A stretch of DNA of 29,005 nucleotides from DATLCI01 sp035526435 (GTDB lineage: Bacteria > Acidobacteriota > Terriglobia > Terriglobales > Acidobacteriaceae). A program made the position numbers and the translations under genes. The notes beneath the pieces are model-generated. The model saw only the letters and a list, made by a program, of their open reading frames with translations, had not been told where the DNA came from and did not search any database. The stretch lies in the NCBI GenBank assembly GCA_035526435.1, contig DATLCI010000152.1, forward strand, positions 1-29,005, given 5' to 3'. This document shows positions 16,178 to 21,894 of this stretch, piece after piece; the stretch's first letter is position 1; each line of letters opens with the position of its first letter.

Positions 16178-16942
16178 CTAGGATTGAATGATGCGTTCGA
16201 GCGCTGCCCGGTTTCGAATCGTCAGCGTCGAGCCTTTTACTTCCAGCAATTGCTTCTTCTTGAAGTCCGAGAACAGACGGCTCACCGTCTCGCGTGAGGT
16301 GCCGATCATTTCCGCGATCTCTTCGTGCGTGAGTCCCACCTTCAGCTTGAGCGGGTTCTTGCCATTCCCCAGGCCCTTGCTGCTGCCCGCGTCCGCCGAC
16401 CATTCCAGGATCAGCTTCGCCAGTTTTTCTGACGCGGAAGCCGACAGTCCCAGTGTCCGGATCTCTTCATACGCGGAGTGGTAGTTCTCGCTGAGTTGTT
16501 CGGCCACGCGCAAGGCCGCGTCGCCATTCTCCCGCAGAAACGTGAGGAAGTGGTCCCGCGCAATGAAATTGGCCTGCGTAGGCTCCATCAGCTCTACGCT
16601 CACTTCATACGGACGTCCCGAGACCGTCGCGCTCAGTCCCAATACTTCTCCCGGCTCCGCTATCTTCAGGATGATCGTTTTTCCATCCTTCGACGAAGTA
16701 GATAACTTTGCCTTGCCTTGGCACAGGATGAACACGCCCCGCGGTAATTGTCCTTCTATAAAGAGGAGTGCGCCCTTCGGATACATGGCCGTAGATTTGA
16801 TCGATGAAAGTTTCTTGAGCGCAGCCGGACTCAGCTGACAGAAAAGCCGGTCTTCCCGGAATTTACAGGTGAGGCAGCTCTCGATGATGTTCAGGCCGTA
16901 GGGAACATTCATGGTCTTTTCAACTAAGTCCGTTTTCGCCAT
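16178..16942 (-). CDS. Crp/Fnr-type regulator with CRP-like recognition helix
   Basis: This 254-aa regulator has an N-terminal cysteine motif CLTCKFREDRLFC (C-x2-C-x8-C) found in many Fnr-like proteins, then a cyclic-nucleotide-type beta-roll (PKGALLFIEGQLP, GEVLGLSATVSGRPYE) and a dimer helix. The C-terminal winged helix is HEEIAEMIGTSRETVSRLFSDFKKK. The recognition helix R-E-T-V-x-R is the same as in E. coli CRP, which reads TGTGA. The cAMP contact Arg-Ser of CRP is not conserved (R-P-Y here), so the ligand may differ or be absent; the cysteines could hold an iron-sulfur cluster. The ATG at 16942 follows AGGTG. A TGTGAC-N4-ATCAC palindrome sits 9 nt upstream of it. The gene lies directly upstream of the decaheme cytochrome operon. 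Confidence 0.88.
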   Translation of the reverse strand: MAKTDLVEKTMNVPYGLNIIESCLTCKFREDRLFCQLSPAALKKLSSIKSTAMYPKGALLFIEGQLPRGVFILCQGKAKLSTSSKDGKTIILKIAEPGEVLGLSATVSGRPYEVSVELMEPTQANFIARDHFLTFLRENGDAALRVAEQLSENYHSAYEEIRTLGLSASASEKLAKLILEWSADAGSSKGLGNGKNPLKLKVGLTHEEIAEMIGTSRETVSRLFSDFKKKQLLEVKGSTLTIRNRAALERIIQS

Positions 16943-16950
16943 TCTACACC

Positions 16951-16978
16951 TGTGACCGCAATCACTCCGGGGTGTGAC
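16951..16978. promoter_or_regulatory. CRP-like palindrome between the crp-type gene and the Cys-rich gene
   Basis: TGTGACCGCAATCACT (16951-16966) overlaps the region just upstream of the regulator's SD, where a bound protein would block transcription or initiation, so autorepression is likely. A second TGTGAC half-site lies at 16973-16978, 22 bp (two helical turns) away. The divergent Cys-rich gene starts at 17033 and could be controlled from the same site. Confidence 0.6.
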
Positions 16979-17032
16979 CCTCGACATTGTTGCCGGTTTC
17001 GGTGCCTCCGTAATATTGCTTCTGGAGGCTTT

Positions 17033-17446
17033 ATGCCCAGAGATATGCGCGAGCTGGCAAAAGTCCTGCAATCGGAGCTGATTTTTCTGGAAGCTGGTGG
17101 GTACTCGGCTTGGGCGGGTGCCCGTTGGCGGCTCCCCTTGATCTTTGAGGAGTCCCCGACCTGCCCTAATTTCAACGACACCTCTGCGTCCTTCGCCTGC
17201 AAGAACTGTGCAATGTTCCGGCTGGTCCCCTTGCAACATCAGGGCAAGATGGTGCCATGCAGGCACATTCCCTTGAACGAACTGGGCGAGACTTTGGACT
17301 CTCTGTATCGGGGAAAGACCATGGAAGAACTGCAGCCTGTCCTGCGCCAATGGCTGATTCGCAAGATCAACGAATTGCAGGCCAAGCAGTCGCGCCTTGA
17401 TTACCTGCGCCAGCAGAAGCTATACGATGCCGCCGACCCGACCTGA
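17033..17446 (+). CDS. small Cys-rich protein of unknown function
   Basis: This 137-aa protein starts at the ATG at 17033 after SD GGAGG. The central part carries four cysteines and a histidine in a metal-site-like arrangement: SPTCPNF, FACKNCAMF and MVPCRHIPL. The C-terminal half is helical and charged (LRQWLIRKINELQAKQSRLDYL), possibly a coiled coil. No signal peptide is seen. I do not recognise the family. It is transcribed divergently from the Crp-type regulator across a shared CRP-like box, and its stop is 3 nt from the stop of the convergent UspA gene. A metal- or redox-linked role is inference only. Confidence 0.75.
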   Translation: MPRDMRELAKVLQSELIFLEAGGYSAWAGARWRLPLIFEESPTCPNFNDTSASFACKNCAMFRLVPLQHQGKMVPCRHIPLNELGETLDSLYRGKTMEELQPVLRQWLIRKINELQAKQSRLDYLRQQKLYDAADPT

Positions 17447-17449
17447 CAT

Positions 17450-18391
17450 CTACGGATGCAAGAGAAGCACGGGGCACGACGCCCGTCTGATCACCTTGCT
17501 CAGCACGGAAGAGAAATGGGTCGCCGCCACGGGATGTTGCTCCGCGTTCCGTGCCCCCATCACGATCAGGTCTGACCATCGCTGCTCCGCCGCGGAGAGG
17601 ATATTGTCCGCCGCGTCTCCGCGTTCGACCGCATACTCCAGGTCGAAACGCACCTCGTCTTCAGGTGAGACCAATTTCGCCAGCCGATTCACATAAACGT
17701 CTAACTGGGACTGCACCTCGTTATTTTTAATTTGCTCGGAGGCGGGGGCTGGTCGCACATGCAGCAATGTCACCTCGCTATGGTCGGCTTCCGCCAATGC
17801 CAAGGTCTGTTGCGTTACCGCGAACGTCCCGGATGAAAAGTTCGTGGCCAGCAAGATCCTGGTCAACCGGGTCTCATCTTCCTCGATCGGCTCGGGATCG
17901 CGGTTCCTGCGTCCCCAGCGGCGGAACGATACCTCCGGCCCTAGCACCAGCACCGGACATTTCACCTTTCGCGCCACTTCTTCGGCTACCGAGCCCAGCA
18001 GGAGTTTGGCCGCGCCCTTTCGGCCATGCGTTCCCATCACCAACAGATCCACGTTCCTTTTCTCAATGATCGCGCACAGGTTCCCTCCCACATCACCCGT
18101 GGCCATCAATTCCTCGTGCCATACGCCAAAGACCTCAAGCTGCTTCGCCCAGGCTTTCATCTGCCGTTCTTCAAAGGAGCCTCGCTCATTGGGCACGTAA
18201 GGTCCTACATCCGCCGGCAACGACTCTTGCCGGACTACATGTACGGATAGCAGCGTTGACCCATGGCGGCGCGCCAACAAGCTCGCGTATTGCGCTGCCG
18301 AGGCAGACGCTCGCGTGAAGTCGGTCGCGAACATGATCGTCTGCAATCCCAATGCGTTGCCTGCTGCTTTGCCTACGACGGTCGAAGTCAT
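17450..18391 (-). CDS. tandem UspA universal stress protein
   Basis: This 313-aa protein is made of two UspA domains (about residues 15-155 and 180-312). Domain 1 keeps the nucleotide-binding pattern G-x2-G-x9-G-S in GTHGRKGAAKLLLGS. Domain 2 has GARNAEQHPVAATHFSS and lacks the second glycine, so it probably does not bind ATP. UspA proteins accumulate in starvation and low-oxygen states. The ATG at 18391 is preceded by GGGGAGG. The upstream region shared with osmC-like carries a CRP-like palindrome, placing it in the same putative regulon as the cytochrome operon. Confidence 0.92.
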   Translation of the reverse strand: MTSTVVGKAAGNALGLQTIMFATDFTRASASAAQYASLLARRHGSTLLSVHVVRQESLPADVGPYVPNERGSFEERQMKAWAKQLEVFGVWHEELMATGDVGGNLCAIIEKRNVDLLVMGTHGRKGAAKLLLGSVAEEVARKVKCPVLVLGPEVSFRRWGRRNRDPEPIEEDETRLTRILLATNFSSGTFAVTQQTLALAEADHSEVTLLHVRPAPASEQIKNNEVQSQLDVYVNRLAKLVSPEDEVRFDLEYAVERGDAADNILSAAEQRWSDLIVMGARNAEQHPVAATHFSSVLSKVIRRASCPVLLLHP

Positions 18392-18441
18392 GAATTCCTC
18401 CCCGCGGTGCCTGGAGTTTGCGGGAGGGCTTCCCGCCGGGA

Positions 18442-18457
18442 TGTGACGCGCATCACC
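18442..18457. promoter_or_regulatory. CRP-like palindrome between uspA-like and osmC-like genes
   Basis: TGTGACGCGCATCACC, the same TGTGAC-N4-ATCAC pattern as three other sites. For the osmC-like gene, a TACATT at 18501-18506 would put the start near 18512, with the box centred about 62 nt upstream, a class I activator position. For uspA the geometry is less clear. Confidence 0.6.
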
Positions 18458-18531
18458 TTAGAAGGTGGCAGTCATCACAGCCGCGTCCCCCGATCACAGC
18501 TACATTCAATCAAGTCGAAGAGGAGACGCGC

Positions 18532-18984
18532 ATGGACAATAAGTATCAAGTGTCGGCTTGGTGGACCTCCGGTAAAGGCGGCATCACCCGCTCGGAACAA
18601 GTCCCCACCGTCATCCACTTCACCGCCCCCGTCAGCTTTGGCGGCGATCCCGGCCGCTGGACCCCGGAAGAATTAATGTTGGCAGCGCTAGCCAGCTGCT
18701 TCACTGCCACCTTCCAGGCTATCGCCACCCATTCCAAGCTCCCCTTCACCGACTTGGAAGTCATAGTCGATGGGGACATCCAAAAGACCGCCTCCGGATT
18801 CCAGTTCACCCACATCGGTATAAAACCGCGATTGACGATCGCGGAGGAGCCATTGCGTCTATTGGCTGAGAAGGTCCTGCACAAGAGCGAAGCGCTATGT
18901 CTGGTTAGCCGCGCTATCAATACCCCCAAGACTTTCATCCCTGATGTTTTGGTGGGAGTGCCGCTACAGCACGCCGCGTTTTAG
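18532..18984 (+). CDS. OsmC/Ohr family protein
   Basis: This 150-aa cytosolic protein is of the OsmC fold. The two redox cysteines expected for peroxide chemistry are present in LAALASCFTATFQAIA and in SEALCLVSRAI. The motif TPEELMLAALASC is characteristic. The family reduces organic hydroperoxides through the paired cysteines; the exact substrate is unknown. The ATG at 18532 is preceded by GAAGAGGAG; an upstream in-frame start at 18418 lacks an SD and would run through the CRP-like box. It lies 38 nt before the CBS gene. Confidence 0.9.
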   Translation: MDNKYQVSAWWTSGKGGITRSEQVPTVIHFTAPVSFGGDPGRWTPEELMLAALASCFTATFQAIATHSKLPFTDLEVIVDGDIQKTASGFQFTHIGIKPRLTIAEEPLRLLAEKVLHKSEALCLVSRAINTPKTFIPDVLVGVPLQHAAF

Positions 18985-18994
18985 GCGGCGACAA

Positions 18995-19010
18995 CCGCGG
19001 CTTGCCGCGG
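18995..19010 (+). promoter_or_regulatory. CUUG-tetraloop hairpin adjoining the SD of the CBS gene
   Basis: CCGCGG (18995-19000) and CCGCGG (19005-19010) pair around CTTG, giving a G(CUUG)C tetraloop, a known very stable RNA loop. The 3' arm runs directly into the SD (GGAAGGAGAG, about 19009-19018) of the CBS gene. It may act as a 3' protector of the osmC-like mRNA or tune translation of the next gene. There is no T-run, so it is not a standard terminator. Confidence 0.5.
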
Positions 19011-19022
19011 GAAGGAGAGATC

Positions 19023-19478
19023 ATGCAAGTTTGTGAAGTGATGCGACATCATCCTGTGGTCTGTTTTCGCGAAGATACCGCCGAAGTCGCCGCCCGCACC
19101 ATGGCGGAACAGAAAGCCGGGGTTCTGCCGGTGGTACGCAAGGGCAGCGGTGGCCGACTGATCGGCATGGTGACCGACCGCGATATCTGCCTCCGGGTCG
19201 TCGCCGAAGGCCGTGATCCAAAATTAGTAACCGTGGCCGAGTGCATGACCAGTACGCCCATCGCCTGCGGCCCCCGCGACGATGTTCAGTACGCCATGAT
19301 GCTGATGCGGGAGCACCAGGTCCGCCGTATTCCCATCGTCGACGCCGAAGGCCGCGTCGGCGGAGTCCTCTGCTTCTCCAACCTCGTCAACGCCCAATGC
19401 GATCCTGACAGTTTGGTCGATACCCTCCGCTTGACCTGTTATCCGGTCACCCGGTCTTTGGCGGTCACCAAAGCCTGA
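19023..19478 (+). CDS. CBS-domain pair protein
   Basis: This 151-aa stand-alone Bateman module has two CBS motifs. CBS1 covers about residues 1-60 (VCEVMRHHPVVCF, GVLPVVRKG, LIGMVTDRDIC). CBS2 covers about 70-130 (VAECMTSTPIACGPRDDV, RRIPIVDAEGRVGGVL). Such modules bind adenosine nucleotides and regulate partner proteins; the partner is unknown. The ATG at 19023 follows a strong SD (GGAAGGAGAG), which is preferred over a TTG at 19002. It is part of the Usp/OsmC/CBS stress cluster. Confidence 0.9.
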   Translation: MQVCEVMRHHPVVCFREDTAEVAARTMAEQKAGVLPVVRKGSGGRLIGMVTDRDICLRVVAEGRDPKLVTVAECMTSTPIACGPRDDVQYAMMLMREHQVRRIPIVDAEGRVGGVLCFSNLVNAQCDPDSLVDTLRLTCYPVTRSLAVTKA

Positions 19479-19602
19479 TTCCTTGCTGTTTCCCGGCTCT
19501 TTGGGGCGGTCGTACGCCGCCCTAAAGCTTCCATTTCATCCCGCCCCGAGCCGTTATAGAATGGCCGCCGGTCAATCCCAGCTTAAGAAGGGTCTGGACG
19601 GC

Positions 19603-21018
19603 ATGAGTGCTGTAGCGCCTGCTCGCAACCCCCAACCACGGATGGTCGTGGTGGTGCATCGCGATCCTGCGTTGGCCTCCGCCCTTTACCGTCACCTTCC
19701 CGCCGGCTTTGCTTTCAAGACCTTGACCTCCCACGTGGACATCACCCAGCTTTTCGGAGTAAGTCCGGTGGATGGCGTGGTCATGGAGATGGACGAAAAT
19801 GGCGGCCTTTCCGATGCCCGTCTCGCCGCGCTCCAATCCCTGCGCCAAAGCGATCCTGATGTGGTTCTGCTGGGTATCACCGCCCAGGATTCGGACGAAG
19901 TGCGCTCGCGCCTTTCGACCGCCGGCGCCGATGACGTTCTGCCTGCGCCGCCCGATGCCGCCGAGCTTACCGTCGCCCTGCAACGCCACTTCGAGCGTCG
20001 CGCCTTTGCTGCCGACGCCCGCCTGGCCAGTGACCCCGCCAATGTCGGTCTGTCATTCTGCGAAATGCTTGGCACCAGTGAGCCCATGCAGCGCGTTTAT
20101 GATGCCGTGCGCCGCGTCGCGCAAAGTACGACCACCGTCGTCATCCGCGGCGAAAGTGGCACGGGAAAAGAATTGGTCGCGCGCTCCATCGTTTCCATGG
20201 GGCCGCGCAGCGGCAAGCCCTTTATCAGCGTGAATAGCGCCGCCTTGCCGGAAACCCTGATGGAATCAGAGCTTTTCGGTTACGAAAAAGGCGCCTTCAC
20301 CGGCGCGGTGAATGCCCGCCCCGGCCAGATCGAGATGGCCGATGGCGGCACCCTCTTCCTCGACGAGATCGCGACTCTCACTCTTCAGCTGCAGAGCAAG
20401 CTGCTGCGCGTGCTGGAAGACCGCGCCGTGCAGCGCCTGGGTTCTACTAAATCGCGCAAGATCGATTTCCGTTTGCTGACTGCCACCCACCAGAACCTGG
20501 AAGAGATGGTGAAGGAAGGGAAGTTCCGCGAAGACCTTTATTACCGGGTCCACGTGATTCCCATCACCCTGCCCGCATTGCGAGAGCGTCCCGGCGACAT
20601 CGCTCTCCTGACCGACCATTTCCTGCGCGTCTATTGTTCGGCGAACAATGTCCCGGTGAAGCGCCTCGGACTTGAAGCTTTGGAAGTCATGGAAGAATAC
20701 GGCTGGCCCGGTAACGTTCGTGAGTTGCAGAACCTGGTCCAGCGCCTGGCTTTAATGGTGGAAGGACGAAGCATTGAAGTCCATCACCTTCCTCAGAACA
20801 TGCTTTACACCAGCGCCGTCCGCCATGAGTCCATGTTGATCCCCGCCAGCGGCATCGACTTCGATTCGGAGATGGAACGCATCGAGGCCGCCTATGTCCG
20901 TGCCGCCCTGCACCGCGCCGGAGGTAAGAAGGTCCTCGCCGCCGCCCTGCTCCATGTGAATCCGCAGAAGATGAAGTATCTCTGCCGCAAACACAAGCTC
21001 GACAAGTCAGAAAGTTAA
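19603..21018 (+). CDS. sigma-54-dependent transcriptional activator with degenerate receiver
   Basis: This NtrC-like regulator is 471 aa from the ATG at 19603, preceded by GAAGGG. A TTG at 19483 or ATG at 19561 would lengthen it, with weaker SDs. N-terminal domain (about 10-130): receiver-like fold in which the phospho-acceptor Asp is replaced (VDGVVMEMDENGG, Glu in the Asp position) and the conserved Lys is lost (VLPAPP), so control by phosphorylation is unlikely. Central AAA+ domain: Walker A GESGTGKE at about residue 183, the sigma-54-contact GAFTGA at 230-235, Walker B GTLFLDEI at about 249-256, and arginine-finger region FREDLYYRVHV. C-terminal Fis-like HTH: about the last 45 residues (AALHRAGGKKVLAAALLHV). 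Its stop codon overlaps the first of three boxes that precede a sigma-54 promoter, making the repeat-protein gene its likely target. Confidence 0.9.
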   Translation: MSAVAPARNPQPRMVVVVHRDPALASALYRHLPAGFAFKTLTSHVDITQLFGVSPVDGVVMEMDENGGLSDARLAALQSLRQSDPDVVLLGITAQDSDEVRSRLSTAGADDVLPAPPDAAELTVALQRHFERRAFAADARLASDPANVGLSFCEMLGTSEPMQRVYDAVRRVAQSTTTVVIRGESGTGKELVARSIVSMGPRSGKPFISVNSAALPETLMESELFGYEKGAFTGAVNARPGQIEMADGGTLFLDEIATLTLQLQSKLLRVLEDRAVQRLGSTKSRKIDFRLLTATHQNLEEMVKEGKFREDLYYRVHVIPITLPALRERPGDIALLTDHFLRVYCSANNVPVKRLGLEALEVMEEYGWPGNVRELQNLVQRLALMVEGRSIEVHHLPQNMLYTSAVRHESMLIPASGIDFDSEMERIEAAYVRAALHRAGGKKVLAAALLHVNPQKMKYLCRKHKLDKSES

Positions 21019-21072
21019 AAAGTCACCCTTGCTCAGTCAAAAACTGACCCCAGCCAAGGTGAAAAAGTGACC
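21017..21072. promoter_or_regulatory. three tandem boxes, candidate enhancer sites for the sigma-54 activator
   Basis: AAAAAGTCACC (21017-21027), AAAAACTGACC (21039-21049) and AAAAAGTGACC (21062-21072) are near-identical, same-oriented and spaced 22 and 23 bp, about two helical turns. An inverted partial copy, TTTTTTCACC, lies at 21080-21089. They are about 95-150 bp upstream of the -24/-12 promoter, a normal distance for enhancer sites of NtrC-type activators. Confidence 0.6.
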
Positions 21073-21166
21073 GTTTGTCTTTTTTCACCGCTCGTCTCAA
21101 AAGCCACCGACCTCGCAACTGCTTATAAACAAGCGGCTTAAAATCTTTTTGCCCGTTCGCCTGCAT

Positions 21167-21183
21167 TTGGCACCCAGGATGCA
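21167..21183 (+). promoter_or_regulatory. sigma-54 (-24/-12) promoter of the heptad-repeat gene
   Basis: TTGGCACCCAGGATGCA contains the -24 element TGGCAC with its GG at 21169-21170 and the -12 GC at 21181-21182. The 10-nt spacing between GG and GC is exactly that required by sigma-54. The expected start is near 21193, giving a leader of about 65 nt before the ATG at 21260. Confidence 0.75.
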
Positions 21184-21259
21184 ATTAGGAGAGTGTCTGT
21201 CCCCAGGGCTCAACGAAATCGGCTCCACGAAACACTAAAAAAGAGAGAGGTTTACGAAA

Positions 21260-21829
21260 ATGGAAAAGAAAAGTTTGATCTCCACCCGCGCCGCCGCCAA
21301 GAAAGCCTTGATTGCTTCACGCACCGGAGTTTCGCCTGAAGTTGGCGGCTTCGCGGCTGACGCTGGTTCCTTTGCCGCCGACGCGGGTTCGCTCGCTGCG
21401 GATGCGGGTTCGATGGCAGCCGATGCGGGTTCGCTCGCCGCGGACGCCGGTTCCATGGCCGCGGACGCTGGTTCCATGGCCGCCGACGCCGGTTCTGTTT
21501 CGCTGGATGCCGGTTCCATGGCTGCCGATGCGGGTTCGCTCGCTGCCGACGCCGGTTCCATGTCCGCCGACGCCGGTTCCATGTCCGCCGACGCGGGTTC
21601 GCTCGCCGCTGACGCTGGTTCCTTGGCTGCCGACGCAGGTTCGCTCGCCGCGGACGCTGGTTCCCTGGCTGCCGACGCGGGTTCACTCGCCGCCGACGCC
21701 GGTTCTATGGCTGCCGACGCTGGCTCCATGGCTGCCGATGCAGGTTCTATGGCTGCCGACGCTGGCTCCATGGCTGCGGATGCGGGCTCCCTGGCCGCCG
21801 ATGCCGGTTCCGTCGCTTCTGACGTTTAG
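21260..21829 (+). CDS. heptad-repeat protein with basic leader ending in Gly-Gly (candidate exported precursor)
   Basis: This 189-aa protein is built from a 30-residue leader and 22 tandem heptads. The leader begins MEKKSLISTRAAAKKALIAS, is rich in Lys/Arg and ends VSPEVGG. Each heptad reads x-A-A-D-A-G-S with x = Leu, Met, or rarely Phe or Val, and the protein ends VASDV. Deviants are unit 8 (V-SLDAGS) and units 11-12 (M-SADAGS). There is no cysteine, no classical signal peptide and no transmembrane segment. The leader is basic and the repeat strongly acidic, one Asp per unit. The SD is GAGAGAGG (21243-21250). Sequence directly shows a sigma-54 promoter upstream and a perfect terminator downstream. 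The S-x-A-x-D-x-G spacing recalls the heptads of YadA-type beta-roll heads, but this is only a resemblance. I do not recognise the family. The nearby PqqD/M50/HlyD operon suggests processing and export. Confidence 0.85.
   Translation: MEKKSLISTRAAAKKALIASRTGVSPEVGGFAADAGSFAADAGSLAADAGSMAADAGSLAADAGSMAADAGSMAADAGSVSLDAGSMAADAGSLAADAGSMSADAGSMSADAGSLAADAGSLAADAGSLAADAGSLAADAGSLAADAGSMAADAGSMAADAGSMAADAGSMAADAGSLAADAGSVASDV
21350..21811 (+). repeat. 22 tandem 21-bp units encoding AADAGS heptads
   Basis: Twenty-two in-frame 21-bp units begin directly after the Gly-Gly codons. Many differ only at synonymous positions. A 42-bp block starting at 21701 recurs at 21743 with 35 identical nucleotides, and a 21-bp unit near 21556 recurs at 21577. 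Both indicate recent expansion by slippage or unequal exchange. Copy number is therefore likely to vary between strains. The array is free of stop codons in several frames on both strands. Confidence 0.9.
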
Positions 21830-21852
21830 TACTTGGTCTCCTGCAACATTAA

Positions 21853-21883
21853 GGGCTGGGCAATTTGCCCAGCCCTGTTTTTT
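21853..21883 (+). terminator. intrinsic terminator of the heptad-repeat gene
   Basis: GGGCTGGGC (21853-21861) pairs perfectly with GCCCAGCCC (21867-21875) around AATTT, followed by TGTTTTTT. It lies 23 nt after the repeat gene stop and 11 nt before the end of the convergent M50 gene. The T-run is on the plus strand, so it terminates the repeat-gene transcript. Confidence 0.85.
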
Positions 21884-21894
21884 GCTACTGGCTT

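Noticed and set aside
16943..17350. N-terminal extension of the Crp-type regulator to 17350 on the minus strand
   Set aside because: The extension lies antisense to the Cys-rich gene, lacks family similarity and passes through the CRP-like box. The ATG at 16942 has an SD and matches the usual length.
21235..21771. Long antisense open frame of EPASAA heptads, and a second long plus-strand frame 21312-22067
   Set aside because: A 21-bp repeat without stop codons keeps several frames open automatically. Only the frame starting at 21260 has an SD, a promoter, a terminator fit and a non-repeat leader.
21350..21811. CRISPR-like or minisatellite array
   Set aside because: The units are contiguous and in frame, with no unique spacers. 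They encode a regular protein, so this is a coding repeat.
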